Positions 25,434 through 35,039 of a stretch of DNA of 64,000 bases are shown here, in pieces. Location: positions 2,478,001 through 2,542,000 of the forward strand of contig NZ_JAQIJT010000002.1 in the NCBI RefSeq assembly GCF_036946125.1, written 5' to 3'. Each line of letters begins with the position of its first letter. Position 1 is the stretch's first letter. A program made the position numbers and the translations under genes. Under the pieces are notes generated by a model. That model did no database searches. It was not told the DNA's origin and saw nothing but the letters and a program-made list of their open reading frames with translations. This stretch comes from Sphingomonas adhaesiva (GTDB lineage Bacteria; Pseudomonadota; Alphaproteobacteria; Sphingomonadales; Sphingomonadaceae).

Positions 25434-27148
25434 CGGACGGTCTCGTCCCGGCGCTTCGGACGATCGTCGGTCGACGGCACGTCCTGACGACGCCGGGCGC
25501 GACGCGCGTCTATCGGCTGGGCTTCCGGGAAGAGCCCGGCCCCGCAAGACAAAAGGCACCGGGCGTGGTCGCCGTCGTCAGGCCGGGAAGCCTGGTCGAA
25601 CTGTGGCGGACGCTGATGCTGCTCCTCGCCCATGACGTCGCCGTCATCGTGCAGGCCGCCAATACCGGCTTGACCGGGGGCTCCACGCCGGACGAGCGGA
25701 TCGACCGCCCCGTCGTGATCGTCAGCACGATGCGGCTGCACGGCATCCACCTCGTCGCCGATGGCCGGCAGGTCGTCTGCCTGCCCGGCGCGACGCTGCA
25801 CCAGCTGGAACGGGCGGTCCGCGCGATCGGGCGCGAGCCGCATTCGGTGATCGGATCGTCCTGCTTCGGTGCGTCGGTGGTCGGCGGGATCTGCAACAAT
25901 TCCGGCGGATCGCTGGTGCGCCGCGGCCCCGCCTATACCGAAGCCGCATTGTTCGCGCGCGTCGACGCCGATGGGCGGATGACGCTGGTGAACCGGCTGG
26001 GCATCGCGCTCGGCGACGATCCCGAGACCATGCTCGCGCGGCTGGAGCGGGGCGAGTGGGACGCATCCGTCACCGCCGCACATCTGTCCGATCCCGATTA
26101 CGCCAGCCACGTCCGCGCCGTCGAGGAGGCGACGCCGGCGCGGTTCAACGCGGACGCCAGGCGCCTCCACGACGCCTCGGGCAGCGCCGGCCGCGTCGTC
26201 GTCTTCGCCGTCCGGCTCGACACGTTCGCGCAGGAGAAGGCGGGCGGCTCCTTCTACGTCGGCACCAACGATCCGGACGACCTCGCCGCGCTGCGCCGGA
26301 CGCTGCTGTCCGCCGAGATGCCGCTTCCCATCTCGGCCGAATACATCCACCGCGACGCCTTCGACATCGCCGACCTGTACGGGCGCGACACCTTCATGGC
26401 GATCCGACATCTGGGCACCGGCCGCCTGCCGTGGCTGTTCGCCGCCAAGGCCCGCGTCGACGCGTGGGGCATGGCGGTCGGTGTCCGCGACCTCGCCGAT
26501 CGCGTCCTGCAACGGGTGGGCCGGTTGCTTCCCGACCATCTGCCCGCGCGGATGCGGACATGGCGTGATCGCTACGAACACCATCTCATCCTGACGGTCG
26601 ATGCCGCCTCGCTCGACGCGACCCGCTCCATCCTGTCGGCGCGCTGGCCGTCGGCAAGCGGGGATTTCTTCCTCTGCGACGCGGACGAGGCGGCTCGCGC
26701 CACCCTGCACCGCTTCGTCACCGCCGGTGCCGCCGTTCGCTACCGCGCGGTCCATCGCGCGACGACGTCCGGGATCGTCGCGCTCGACGTCGCCCTGCCC
26801 CGCAACGCCGTCGACTGGTGCGCGCCGCTTCCTCCGGAACTGACCGGGGCGGTCGTCGCGGTACTGCGCTACGGCCACTTTCTCTGCCATGTCTTCCACC
26901 GCGACTATGTCACCGCACGAGGGGCCGATCCCGCGGCGATCAAGTCGGCGCTGTTGCGCGAGCTCGATGCGGAAGGGGCCGAATATCCCGCCGAGCACAA
27001 CGTCGGGCGCCAGTACCTCGCCAGGCCCGAGCTTGCATCCTTCTACCGCGCGCTGGACCCGACCAACCGGCTGAACCCCGGCATCGGGCTGACCTCGACC
27101 CAGCCCTTCTGGGGCCGGACCGCACAATCCAATGGAGACAATCAATGA
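25430..27148 (+). CDS. dld: Dld-type FAD-linked 2-hydroxyacid dehydrogenase (quinone-dependent D-lactate dehydrogenase family)
   Basis: 572 aa from GTG 25430, the same length as E. coli Dld. The FAD-binding (PCMH) domain holds VIVQAANTGLTGGSTPDERI and HSVIGSSCFGASVVGGICNN. The distinctive C-terminal Dld membrane-binding domain follows, with FMAIRHLGTGRLPWLFAAKA and EYPAEHNVGRQYLARPELAS. Dld oxidises D-lactate to pyruvate and passes electrons to quinone at the inner membrane. Within a catabolic operon it may instead oxidise another D-2-hydroxyacid. GTG was chosen because it overlaps the upstream stop (GTGA) and gives the normal N-terminus. It overlaps the thiolase gene by 4 nt. Confidence 0.85.
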   Translation: MTDGLVPALRTIVGRRHVLTTPGATRVYRLGFREEPGPARQKAPGVVAVVRPGSLVELWRTLMLLLAHDVAVIVQAANTGLTGGSTPDERIDRPVVIVSTMRLHGIHLVADGRQVVCLPGATLHQLERAVRAIGREPHSVIGSSCFGASVVGGICNNSGGSLVRRGPAYTEAALFARVDADGRMTLVNRLGIALGDDPETMLARLERGEWDASVTAAHLSDPDYASHVRAVEEATPARFNADARRLHDASGSAGRVVVFAVRLDTFAQEKAGGSFYVGTNDPDDLAALRRTLLSAEMPLPISAEYIHRDAFDIADLYGRDTFMAIRHLGTGRLPWLFAAKARVDAWGMAVGVRDLADRVLQRVGRLLPDHLPARMRTWRDRYEHHLILTVDAASLDATRSILSARWPSASGDFFLCDADEAARATLHRFVTAGAAVRYRAVHRATTSGIVALDVALPRNAVDWCAPLPPELTGAVVAVLRYGHFLCHVFHRDYVTARGADPAAIKSALLRELDAEGAEYPAEHNVGRQYLARPELASFYRALDPTNRLNPGIGLTSTQPFWGRTAQSNGDNQ

Positions 27149-28314
27149 CGGACGCCGCGATCGTGGGTTGGGCGCATACGCCGTTCGGCAAGCTGGACAT
27201 GCCCGACGTGGAGACCCTGATCGCCGCGGTCGCGCGTCCGGCGCTCGACCACGCCGGCGTGCCGGTCGGGATGGTCGACGGGATCTTCGTGGGCGCGTTC
27301 AATCAGGGCTTCTCCAGGCAGGGCTTCGAGGGCGCCCAGGTCGCCCTCACCATGCCCGAGCTCGCGCACGTTCCCGCCGTCCGGGTCGAGAACGCCTGCG
27401 CGACGGGCTCCGCCGCGATCCATGCCGCGCTCGACTTCATCGCGGCCGGGCGCGGTCGCGTCGCGCTGGTGGTGGGCGCGGAGAAGATGACCGCGGTGCC
27501 GACATCCGTCGCCGGCGACATCCTGCTCGGCGCGAGCTACCGTGCGGAGGAAGCGGCGGTCGACGGCGGCTTCGCCGGGCTGTTCGGCCGGATCGCCTCG
27601 CACTATTTCCAGCGCCATGGCGACCGCAGCGAGGAGCTGGCGCTGATCGCCGCGAAGAACCACGCCAACGGCGTCGCCAACCCTTACGCGCAGATGCGCA
27701 GGGACCTGGGGTTCGACTTCTGCAACACGGTGTCCGATCGGAACCCGTTCGTGGCGCCGCCGCTGCGACGGACGGACTGCTCGCTGATCTCGGACGGTGC
27801 CGCCGCGCTCGTCATCGCCTCGCGCGATGTCGCCGCCGACCTCGCGCGAGAGATCGGGTTCCGGGCCCGCGTCCAGGCCAACGACCACCTGCCGCTGTCG
27901 CGCCGCGATCCGATCGCCTTCGACGGCGCGCGCCGGGCGTGGCGGTCGGCGCTCGACGCCGCGTCGCTGACCCTCGACGACCTCCACCTCGTGGAGACGC
28001 ACGACTGTTTCACGATCGCGGAACTGATCGAATATGAGGCGATGGGGCTGGCGGCACCGGGGGAGGGCCACCGCGTCGTCCGCGAAGGATGGGCGCGGCG
28101 CGACGGCCGCCTGCCCGTCAACGCCTCGGGCGGATTGAAGTCGAAGGGCCATCCCATCGGGGCGACGGGCGTCTCGCAACACGTCATGGCCTGCCTGCAA
28201 CTGGCCGGCGAGGCGGGCGATATGCAGCTTCGCGATCCCGCACTCGCGGGCGTCTTCAACATGGGCGGCGCGGCGGTCGCCAATTACGTCTCGATCCTGG
28301 AGCGGCGGCGATGA
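27145..28314 (+). CDS. Thiolase-family / lipid-transfer-type acyl-CoA acyltransferase
   Basis: 389 aa. The nucleophile is Cys85 in VENACATGSAAIHAALDF; His286 lies in ETHDCFTIAELIEYEAMGL; the C-terminal GGLKSKGHPIGATGVSQH gives the GHPxGATG motif. The HDCF pattern in place of the usual NEAFA-type motif marks the SCP-x/lipid-transfer-like thiolase subgroup, many of which cleave or condense side-chain acyl-CoAs in steroid and aromatic degradation. It overlaps the Dld-like gene and the acyl-CoA ligase by 4 nt each. It probably performs thiolytic or retro-aldol cleavage of a CoA ester produced by the ligase; this is inferred. Confidence 0.88.
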   Translation: MTDAAIVGWAHTPFGKLDMPDVETLIAAVARPALDHAGVPVGMVDGIFVGAFNQGFSRQGFEGAQVALTMPELAHVPAVRVENACATGSAAIHAALDFIAAGRGRVALVVGAEKMTAVPTSVAGDILLGASYRAEEAAVDGGFAGLFGRIASHYFQRHGDRSEELALIAAKNHANGVANPYAQMRRDLGFDFCNTVSDRNPFVAPPLRRTDCSLISDGAAALVIASRDVAADLAREIGFRARVQANDHLPLSRRDPIAFDGARRAWRSALDAASLTLDDLHLVETHDCFTIAELIEYEAMGLAAPGEGHRVVREGWARRDGRLPVNASGGLKSKGHPIGATGVSQHVMACLQLAGEAGDMQLRDPALAGVFNMGGAAVANYVSILERRR

Positions 28315-29879
28315 GGCGCGCGTCGAACCGGGTCATGAACCTGGCGCATATGCTCCGCCAGGCGGCGCGCCGGCATCCCGCCGACATCGCCCTCGTCCAC
28401 GGCGACCGGACGCTCGGCTGGGCCGAACTCGACGCCCGCGTCGATGCCTTCGCGCACGTGCTGGGCGAATGCGGGATCGGCAAGGGCGATCGCGTGCTCG
28501 TCCAGTCGCGCAATTCGCATCAGCTGGTGGAGACGATGTTCGCCTGCTTCCGCGCCGGCGCGGTCTGGGTGCCGACCAACTTTCGTCAGACCCCGGCCGA
28601 GATCGCGTGGCTCGCCGCGTCCAGCGGCGCCCGCCTGATGGTGTGCGATGCCGCCTTTCCCGATCATGCCGCGGCCTGCGCGATCCCCACCGTCATCACC
28701 ATCGGCTCGGGCGGCGAGGCCGATTACGACGCGCTGGTGGCGGCCCATCTCGGGCGCGCATTCCGCGACGCCGATGTCGAGCACGACGATCCCTGCTGGT
28801 TCTTCTACACCTCGGGCACGACCGGGCGGCCGAAGGCGGCGGTGCTGACCCACGGGCAGATGGCGTTCGTGGTCACCAACCACCTGTGCGACCTGATGCC
28901 CGGCACGTCCCAACGCGACGCGTCGCTGGTCGTCGCGCCCTTGACGCACGGCGCGGGCGTGCACCTCCTCACGCAGGTCGCGCGTGCGGCGAAGACGGTG
29001 CTGCCGATCGGCGACCGCTTCGATGCCGGGCAGGCGTGGGCGCTCGTCGAACGGTGGCGGATCACCAACATGTTCACCGTACCGACGATCCTGAAGCTGC
29101 TGGTCGAGCATCCGTCGATCGCGGCGCACGACCATGGCTCGCTCCGCCACGTCGTCTATGCCGGCGCGCCGATGTATCGTGCGGATCAGAAGCGCGCGCT
29201 CGCCGCGCTCGGACCCGTCCTCGTCCAGTATTTCGGCCTCGGCGAGGTCACCGGGGCGATCACGGTGCTGCGTCCCGAGGATCACCATGCGGAGGATGGG
29301 CCGGGGGTGAAGCTTTCCACCTGCGGACGGGAGCGCACGGGGATGCAGGTGTCGATCCAGGACGATCGGGGCATCGAGATGGCGGCCGGCGAGACCGGCG
29401 AGATCTGCGTGTGCGGCCCGGCGGTCTTCGCCGGCTACCACGACAATGACGAGGCCAACGCGAAGGCCTTCCGCGACGGCTGGTTCCGGACCGGCGACCT
29501 GGGCCACCTCGACGCCGAGGGGGACCTGTTCATCACCGGCCGCGCGTCCGACATGTACATCTCGGGCGGATCGAACGTCTATCCGCGCGAGATCGAGGAG
29601 ACGATCCTCGTGCACGACGCGGTCGACGAGGTCGCGGTCGTCGGAATGCCGGACCCCGTGTGGGGAGAGGTCGGGGTCGCCGTCTGCGTCCTTCGTCCGG
29701 GCGCCGTCCTCGCCGACGCCGAGCTGATCGACTGGCTGAAGAGCCGGATCGCGTCCTACAAGCTCCCCCGACGCATCCTCTTCTGGGACGAGCTTCCCAA
29801 ATCCGCCTACGGCAAGATCACCAAGGCGGCTGTCAGGCACGCCATCGCCGAGCGCGGTGAGGTCGATACGGCTGCCTAG
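28311..29879 (+). CDS. Acyl-CoA synthetase (AMP-dependent ligase)
   Basis: 522-aa member of the ANL (AMP-binding) superfamily. The P-loop-like motif WFFYTSGTTGRPKAAVLTHG lies near 165-185. The A5-type motif is VQYFGLGEVTGAITVLRP; the A7/A8 region is DGWFRTGDLGHLDAEGDLFI and GGSNVYPREIEETILVHDAV; the catalytic Lys is in KSAYGKITKAAV near the C-terminus. It activates a carboxylic acid to an acyl-CoA with ATP. ATG 28311 overlaps the thiolase stop; MNL at 28335 is an alternative. Last gene of the five-gene operon. The substrate is unknown but likely the acid generated upstream in the pathway. Confidence 0.9.
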   Translation: MRRASNRVMNLAHMLRQAARRHPADIALVHGDRTLGWAELDARVDAFAHVLGECGIGKGDRVLVQSRNSHQLVETMFACFRAGAVWVPTNFRQTPAEIAWLAASSGARLMVCDAAFPDHAAACAIPTVITIGSGGEADYDALVAAHLGRAFRDADVEHDDPCWFFYTSGTTGRPKAAVLTHGQMAFVVTNHLCDLMPGTSQRDASLVVAPLTHGAGVHLLTQVARAAKTVLPIGDRFDAGQAWALVERWRITNMFTVPTILKLLVEHPSIAAHDHGSLRHVVYAGAPMYRADQKRALAALGPVLVQYFGLGEVTGAITVLRPEDHHAEDGPGVKLSTCGRERTGMQVSIQDDRGIEMAAGETGEICVCGPAVFAGYHDNDEANAKAFRDGWFRTGDLGHLDAEGDLFITGRASDMYISGGSNVYPREIEETILVHDAVDEVAVVGMPDPVWGEVGVAVCVLRPGAVLADAELIDWLKSRIASYKLPRRILFWDELPKSAYGKITKAAVRHAIAERGEVDTAA

Positions 29880-30324
29880 CTGACGGGAGCGGACGCCGAC
29901 GGCGTTTCGGGCCGGGGCAAAGCGTCCCGAGCGAAGCCGGATTGCCGATCGACGATTGTCGCCGACGGCGCGCGCCCGCCCGGACAAGCGCGGGCGATGG
30001 TCGCGACAACCAAAACTATCTTCGCGTTTAATCCCTATGCGATCAGTATAAATTCAACGGTCGCACAGCGGCCCGCGGCTTTTGATGGGATCAGCTTGCT
30101 CCGCGTGACCAACGGCTAAAGCGCACCCGTGCTGTCGGCATGACAGGACGCGTGTTCCCGCGGACCACGGGAGACTCTGATGCACCTCGACCCCGGCTGA
30201 CGCTCTTCTCACCTGACTGATGCCCGCCCACCCGCGCGCGCCGTGCACCACCATTCGCGGCGATGGGAGGGCGCGCGTCCGACGCATTCGACGAAACAAC
30301 GATGATCGGGGGAAATCCGACACG
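29880..30324. other. Intergenic region before the organosulfur locus
   Basis: About 445 bp with no recognisable gene. A GC-rich inverted repeat (CGCCCGC at 29973-29979 with GCGGGCG at 29990-29996, 10-nt loop) may end the ligase transcript, though no T-run follows. An AT-richer stretch around 30013-30058 (for example cagtataaattcaacgg) is a plausible promoter region for the receptor at 30325. A short hairpin with TCCCG/CGGGA arms lies at 30156-30172. I found no match to a riboswitch I know. Confidence 0.4.
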
Positions 30325-32688
30325 ATGACTCATGCCTTCTTCGCGGCCCTGCTGGCCGGCACCGCACCTGTCGCCACGCCCGCCGAACCCGCCGTCTCCG
30401 CCCCGGTAGCGGACGAGGCGCCCGCGGGCGACATCCTCGTCACCGCGCGCCGCCGCACCGAAAGCGTCCAGGACGTCCCCGTCGCGATCAGCGTGCTGGG
30501 CGGCGAGGCGCTGGAGCAGAAGGGCGCCTACCAGCTTCAGCAGATCTATCAGGAGGTGCCGAGCCTCACCGTCTACACGTCCAACCCGCGCAACGTCACG
30601 ATCAACATCCGCGGCCTGGGCTCCAACGTCGCGACCGCCAACAACGGGCTCGATCTGGGCGTCGGCTTCTACGTCGACGACGTCTATTACGCGCGCGTCG
30701 GCCAGTCCGGCTTCGACCTCGTCGACCTCGACCGGATCGAGATCCTGCGCGGGCCGCAGGGCACCTTGTTCGGGCGCAACACCACCGCCGGTGCGATCGT
30801 CGTGTCGACCAGGAAGCCGACCTTCGAGACGGAAGCCTCCGGCGACGTCACCATCGGCAACTTCGGGCTGTTCCAGGGACGCGGCAGCGTGTCGGGCGCG
30901 ATCGGCGACAAGGTGGCCGGGCGACTGTCGTTCGAGGCGACACGCCGCGACGGCTTCCTCTACAACACCTATCAGAAGCGCCGCGTCCACGATTTCCAGA
31001 ATTATTCGGTCCGCGGGCAGCTGCTCTTCACCCCCGGCGACGACCTGACCGTGCGTTTCATCGGCGATTATGCCGAACAGCAGCAGAATTGCTGCGTCCC
31101 GATCCTGCTCGGTACGCTGACCAACTACGACAATGGCGCCGCCATTCCCTACAATTACGCGCAGCGCACCGCGCAATTCGGCTACAATCCGCCGCTAGGC
31201 GACCCCAGGGACCGCATCACCGACAGCGACTGGCTCGGCCCGATCCGCATGAAACAGGGCGGCGTGCAGGCAAATGTCGAGTGGGACCTGGGCCCTGCCA
31301 CGCTCACGTCGGTCACCGCCTTCCGCTTCTGGCACTGGACCCCGCGCAACGACCCCGATTACTCCGCACTCAACATCTCGCTGGAGGGCAATCAGTACGA
31401 CCGCCAGCGCCAGGTCAGCCAGGAGCTGCGCCTCGCCTCCAACGGAAAGCGCACGATCGACTGGGTCGTCGGGCTCTACGCCTTCCATCAATCGATCAAC
31501 GGCTGGTTCCGCAACGAATATGGCCGCGATGCGGGCGAGTTCCTGATCGCGCCGGGCACCGCGGGGCTCACCCCGGCGCAGCGTCGCGCGACGCTGGAGG
31601 GCACCTTCACCTACGCCCCGTCGAAGCCGGAGACCGACAGCTACGCCGCGTTCGGGCAAGGCGTCTGGCATCTGACCCCCGCGATCGATCTGACCGTGGG
31701 CCTGCGCTACACCCAGGAGCGCAAATACGGCTTCTACGAGCAGGTGCGCGGCGGCGGCTCGCCGCTGTCGACGCTGAGCCCCGCGCAGATCGCGCTGCGC
31801 AACGCCTACACCCCCGTCTATGCGCGCTACACGCTTGACCGCAGCTGGGGCGATGCGTCGGGCCTGGTCAGCCTGTCGGGAAGACTGGGCGCGGACGCGC
31901 TCGTCTATGTCACCTACGCGCGTGGCCAGAAATCGGGCGGGTTGAACTTCGCCACGCTACCGCTCGCATCGGACGGCACGCCGCTGCTGGACCTGGCCGT
32001 GGTCGCGCCCGAGAAGGTCGACAATTACGAGGTCGGATGGAAGAGCGAGTGGTTCGAGCGCCGCCTGACCGCCAACCTGTCCGCATTCCTCACCGACGTC
32101 AGCAACTATCAATCGACCATCGTCGACGCGAGCGTGGTCCCGCCGCGCGCCTACATCGCCAACGTCGGCGACGTTCGCTCCTACGGCGTGGAGGGCGAAT
32201 TGCGCGCGCGCCCGATCGACGGACTGTCGCTCTACGCCAGCGCGACGTGGAATCCGGCCGAGTACCGCCGCTACACCAACGCACAATGCCCGTTCGAACA
32301 GCGCGCACCGGGGCAGCCGACCGTCTGCGACCTGTCGGGCCGGCAGCTGCCCGCCGCGCCGCGCTGGGCATGGTCCGCGGGCGGCAGCTACGACGTGCCG
32401 GTCAACGACCGGGTCACCGCCTTCGCCGGCGCGGACTATGCGTTCCGCTCGTCCTTCTACACCAGCTACAATCTCAGCCGCTTTTCGCTGGTCGACGGGT
32501 TCGGCCTCGCCAATGCGCGCGTCGGGGTACGAAGCGCGGACGGCAAGTGGGAAGCGTCGCTGTGGGCGCGCAACCTGTTCGACACGCTCACTTATTACAC
32601 CAGGGGCATCAGCGAGAACGGTGCCGTCTTCTTCGGGCTGACGGGCGATCCGCGCACCGTCGGCCTCACCCTGCGCACGCGCCTGTAA
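30325..32688 (+). CDS. TonB-dependent outer-membrane receptor of the organosulfur locus
   Basis: 787 aa. A short hydrophobic N-terminus (HAFFAALLAGTAPVATPAEP) serves as probable signal peptide. The TonB-box region is DILVTARRRTESVQDVPVAI; the plug contains YQEVPSLTVYTSNPRNVTIN and RIEILRGPQGTLFGRNTTAG; the barrel ends with LTLRTRL, with a terminal Leu instead of the usual Phe. ATG 30325 has GGGGGAA about ten nt upstream; the frame extends back to 30220, but those residues are Arg-rich and unlikely. Placed before a DszA-like monooxygenase and a sulfonate transporter, it probably imports an organosulfur compound. Confidence 0.9.
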   Translation: MTHAFFAALLAGTAPVATPAEPAVSAPVADEAPAGDILVTARRRTESVQDVPVAISVLGGEALEQKGAYQLQQIYQEVPSLTVYTSNPRNVTINIRGLGSNVATANNGLDLGVGFYVDDVYYARVGQSGFDLVDLDRIEILRGPQGTLFGRNTTAGAIVVSTRKPTFETEASGDVTIGNFGLFQGRGSVSGAIGDKVAGRLSFEATRRDGFLYNTYQKRRVHDFQNYSVRGQLLFTPGDDLTVRFIGDYAEQQQNCCVPILLGTLTNYDNGAAIPYNYAQRTAQFGYNPPLGDPRDRITDSDWLGPIRMKQGGVQANVEWDLGPATLTSVTAFRFWHWTPRNDPDYSALNISLEGNQYDRQRQVSQELRLASNGKRTIDWVVGLYAFHQSINGWFRNEYGRDAGEFLIAPGTAGLTPAQRRATLEGTFTYAPSKPETDSYAAFGQGVWHLTPAIDLTVGLRYTQERKYGFYEQVRGGGSPLSTLSPAQIALRNAYTPVYARYTLDRSWGDASGLVSLSGRLGADALVYVTYARGQKSGGLNFATLPLASDGTPLLDLAVVAPEKVDNYEVGWKSEWFERRLTANLSAFLTDVSNYQSTIVDASVVPPRAYIANVGDVRSYGVEGELRARPIDGLSLYASATWNPAEYRRYTNAQCPFEQRAPGQPTVCDLSGRQLPAAPRWAWSAGGSYDVPVNDRVTAFAGADYAFRSSFYTSYNLSRFSLVDGFGLANARVGVRSADGKWEASLWARNLFDTLTYYTRGISENGAVFFGLTGDPRTVGLTLRTRL

Positions 32689-32705
32689 CTTTCGGGAGAG
32701 ACCGC

Positions 32706-34070
32706 ATGACCAAGCGTACCGACCAGATCCGCCTCGGCGCCTTCCTGATGGCGACCGGCCACCATGTCGCCGCCTGGCGCCACCCGCGCGCCGCCGCCGA
32801 CGCCGGGGTCAACCTGGAGCATTACGTCAGCATCGCGCAGAAGGCGGAAGCCGCGAAATTCGACATGATGTTCCTGGCCGACAGCCAGGGCGGCTGGGTC
32901 GACCGCAGCGCGCCCGAGGCATTGGCGAGGACTGCGCAGGGGGCGGGGTTCGAGCCGCTGACCCTGCTGTCCGCGATCGCCGCGCGCACGCAGCGCATCG
33001 GCCTCGTCGCGACCGCGACGACGACCTATTACCCGCCGTTTCTGCTGGCGCGGCTGTTCGCCTCGCTCGACAATGTCAGCGGCGGTCGTGCGGGGTGGAA
33101 CCTCGTCACCTCCGCCGCGGCGGCGGAGGCGCAGAACTTCGGTCTCGACCGGCATCCCGAGCCCGAGGCGCGCTACGCCCGCGCGGAGGAATTCGCGCGC
33201 GTCGTGAAGGGCCTGTGGGAAAGCTGGGAGGACGACGCCTTCCCGCGCGACCGCGCGGCAGGATGGTTCGCCGATCCGGACAAGCTCCATATCCTGAACC
33301 ACAAGGGCGCGCATTTCTCCGTCGCCGGCCCGCTCAACGTGCCGCGCTCGCGCCAGGGTCACCCGGTCGTGGTGCAGGCCGGATCGTCGGAGCCGGGGCG
33401 CGAACTGGCCGCCGCCACCGCCGAGGTGGTCTTTACCGCGCATCAGACGCTCGACAGCGCCGCCGCCTTCTACGCCGATGTGAAATCGCGGATGGCCCGC
33501 CACGATCGCCATCCGGACACGCTCAAGATCATGCCGGGCGTCATGGCCGTGGTCGGCGACAGCGAACGCCACGCGCGTGAGAAGTACGAGGAATTGCAGG
33601 CACTGGTCCATGACGAGATCGGCGCGCGCTTCCTGGCGCGCACGTTCGAGGACGACCGGCTGCTCGACCACGACCCCGACAAGCCCCTCCCCGACTGGCT
33701 CGAGGTCGACGGCCGCAAGAGCCGGCCGGCGCTGTTCCTGGAGCTCGCGCGGCGCGAGAACCTCACCGCGCGCGAACTCCACCTGCGCGTCACCGGCGCG
33801 CGCGGCCACTGGACGATCTTCGGCGATGCGGGACAGATCGCCGATCAGCTGGAGGCGTGGTTCGACGGGCGCGGCGCCGACGGCTTCAACGTGATGCCGC
33901 CGCACCTGCCCGACCATCTCGACGACTTCATCGCGCACGTCCTGCCCGAGCTGCGCCGCCGCGGCCGCTTCCGCGAGGATTATGACGGCGACACGCTGCG
34001 CGAGCATCTCGGCCTGCCCTTCCCGCGTCATCCCGCCAGCCGGGTCGCGCTCGCGGAGGCGGCGGAATGA
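32706..34070 (+). CDS. FMN-dependent monooxygenase, NtaA/SnaA/DszA family
   Basis: 454-aa bacterial-luciferase-like flavin monooxygenase. The family start is RLGAFLMATGHHVAAWRHPR, followed by HYVSIAQKAEAAKFDMMFLA, a TTYYPPFLLARLFASLDNVS segment, SGGRAGWNLVTSAAAAEAQN, and HPVVVQAGSSEPGRELAA. These are the diagnostic segments of the NtaA/DszA group, two-component enzymes that need reduced FMN from a separate reductase and desulfurise or oxidise heterocyclic and sulfonated compounds. No flavin reductase gene is present in this window. Start ATG 32706 is 17 nt after the receptor stop with GGGAGAG upstream; it overlaps the binding protein gene by 4 nt. Confidence 0.9.
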   Translation: MTKRTDQIRLGAFLMATGHHVAAWRHPRAAADAGVNLEHYVSIAQKAEAAKFDMMFLADSQGGWVDRSAPEALARTAQGAGFEPLTLLSAIAARTQRIGLVATATTTYYPPFLLARLFASLDNVSGGRAGWNLVTSAAAAEAQNFGLDRHPEPEARYARAEEFARVVKGLWESWEDDAFPRDRAAGWFADPDKLHILNHKGAHFSVAGPLNVPRSRQGHPVVVQAGSSEPGRELAAATAEVVFTAHQTLDSAAAFYADVKSRMARHDRHPDTLKIMPGVMAVVGDSERHAREKYEELQALVHDEIGARFLARTFEDDRLLDHDPDKPLPDWLEVDGRKSRPALFLELARRENLTARELHLRVTGARGHWTIFGDAGQIADQLEAWFDGRGADGFNVMPPHLPDHLDDFIAHVLPELRRRGRFREDYDGDTLREHLGLPFPRHPASRVALAEAAE

Positions 34071-35029
34071 AGCGGCGCACGCTGCTCGGTGCCGGAGTGG
34101 CGCTGCTGCTCGCGGCCTGCGGCGGGGGTGGCGACGCGGGCCGGGGCATCACCATCGGCGTCCAGAAGGGCGGCGTGCTCTTCGTCGCGCAGCAGCGCGG
34201 CGAGGTCGCGAAACGCCTCGCCGCGCAGGGCATCGCGCCGGTCAAATGGGTCGAATTCCCCTCCGGTCCGCCGCTGATCGAGGCGATGCGCGCCGGCTCG
34301 GTCGATCTCGGCGCGGTCGGCGACACGCCGGTCGCCTATGCGCAGGCGTCGGGCAGCGACATCGTCTATGTCGCGACGCACAGCTTCCCCAGCAGCATCA
34401 CCGGCGGGCTGATCGTGCCCAAGGGTTCGCCGATCCGCGCCGCCGCCGATCTCAAGGGCAAGCGCCTCGCCTTCACCAAGGGCTCCGCCAGCGAGCTGAG
34501 CGCGGTCGTCGCGCTGAAGAAAGCCGGGCTGACGCTGAGGGACCTCACTCCGGTCTATCTCGCCCCCGGCGACGCGATGACCGCCTTCGCCAACGGCTCG
34601 ATCGACGCATGGCTGACATGGGACCCGTATCGCGCGCTGGCGCAGGAGCGGTTCGGCGCGCGTGAAGTGCCGATCGACCGCGCCGGGCTCGCGGCCACCA
34701 ATTTCACCATCGCGCGCGGTGCGCTGGTCAGGGAACGCCCGCAGGTCGTCGTCGCCACGCTCGACGCGCTGCGCGACGAAGCGGCCTGGGCGCGCGCGCA
34801 TCTGCCCGAGGTAGAGAAGCTGGCGTCCGCCGCGACTCGCCTGCCGCCGGCGGTCCAGCACGCGATGCTGGCGCGCTATGGCGGCAATGCCTTCGCGATC
34901 GATCCGGTCAGCCCCGCCGACATCGCCAACCAGCAGCGCGTGTCCGACTATCTGACGCAGGCCGGCGTGCTCGACCGCAAGCTGGACGCCGCCGCGGCGG
35001 CGTGGACCGGCTGGAAACCGAAGAGCTGA
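34067..35029 (+). CDS. ssuA: Aliphatic-sulfonate-type ABC transporter substrate-binding lipoprotein
   Basis: 320 aa. The N-terminus KRRTLLGAGVALLLAACGGG has an LAAC lipobox, so the mature protein is a lipoprotein anchored at Cys18. The binding-protein fold carries ITIGVQKGGVLFVAQQRGEV, FPSGPPLIEAMRAGSVDLGA and VGDTPVAYAQA, close to SsuA/TauA proteins that bind alkanesulfonates or taurine. It captures the sulfonate in the periplasm and delivers it to the permease. It overlaps the monooxygenase gene by 4 nt and precedes the permease by 10 nt with a GAGGAG site. Confidence 0.88.
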   Translation: MKRRTLLGAGVALLLAACGGGGDAGRGITIGVQKGGVLFVAQQRGEVAKRLAAQGIAPVKWVEFPSGPPLIEAMRAGSVDLGAVGDTPVAYAQASGSDIVYVATHSFPSSITGGLIVPKGSPIRAAADLKGKRLAFTKGSASELSAVVALKKAGLTLRDLTPVYLAPGDAMTAFANGSIDAWLTWDPYRALAQERFGAREVPIDRAGLAATNFTIARGALVRERPQVVVATLDALRDEAAWARAHLPEVEKLASAATRLPPAVQHAMLARYGGNAFAIDPVSPADIANQQRVSDYLTQAGVLDRKLDAAAAAWTGWKPKS

Positions 35030-35039
35030 GGAGACGATC

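Noticed and set aside
29880..30324. A SAM or other sulfur-related riboswitch before the organosulfur receptor
   Set aside because: The long leader invited a check, but I could not recognise a known riboswitch consensus; only simple hairpins are present.
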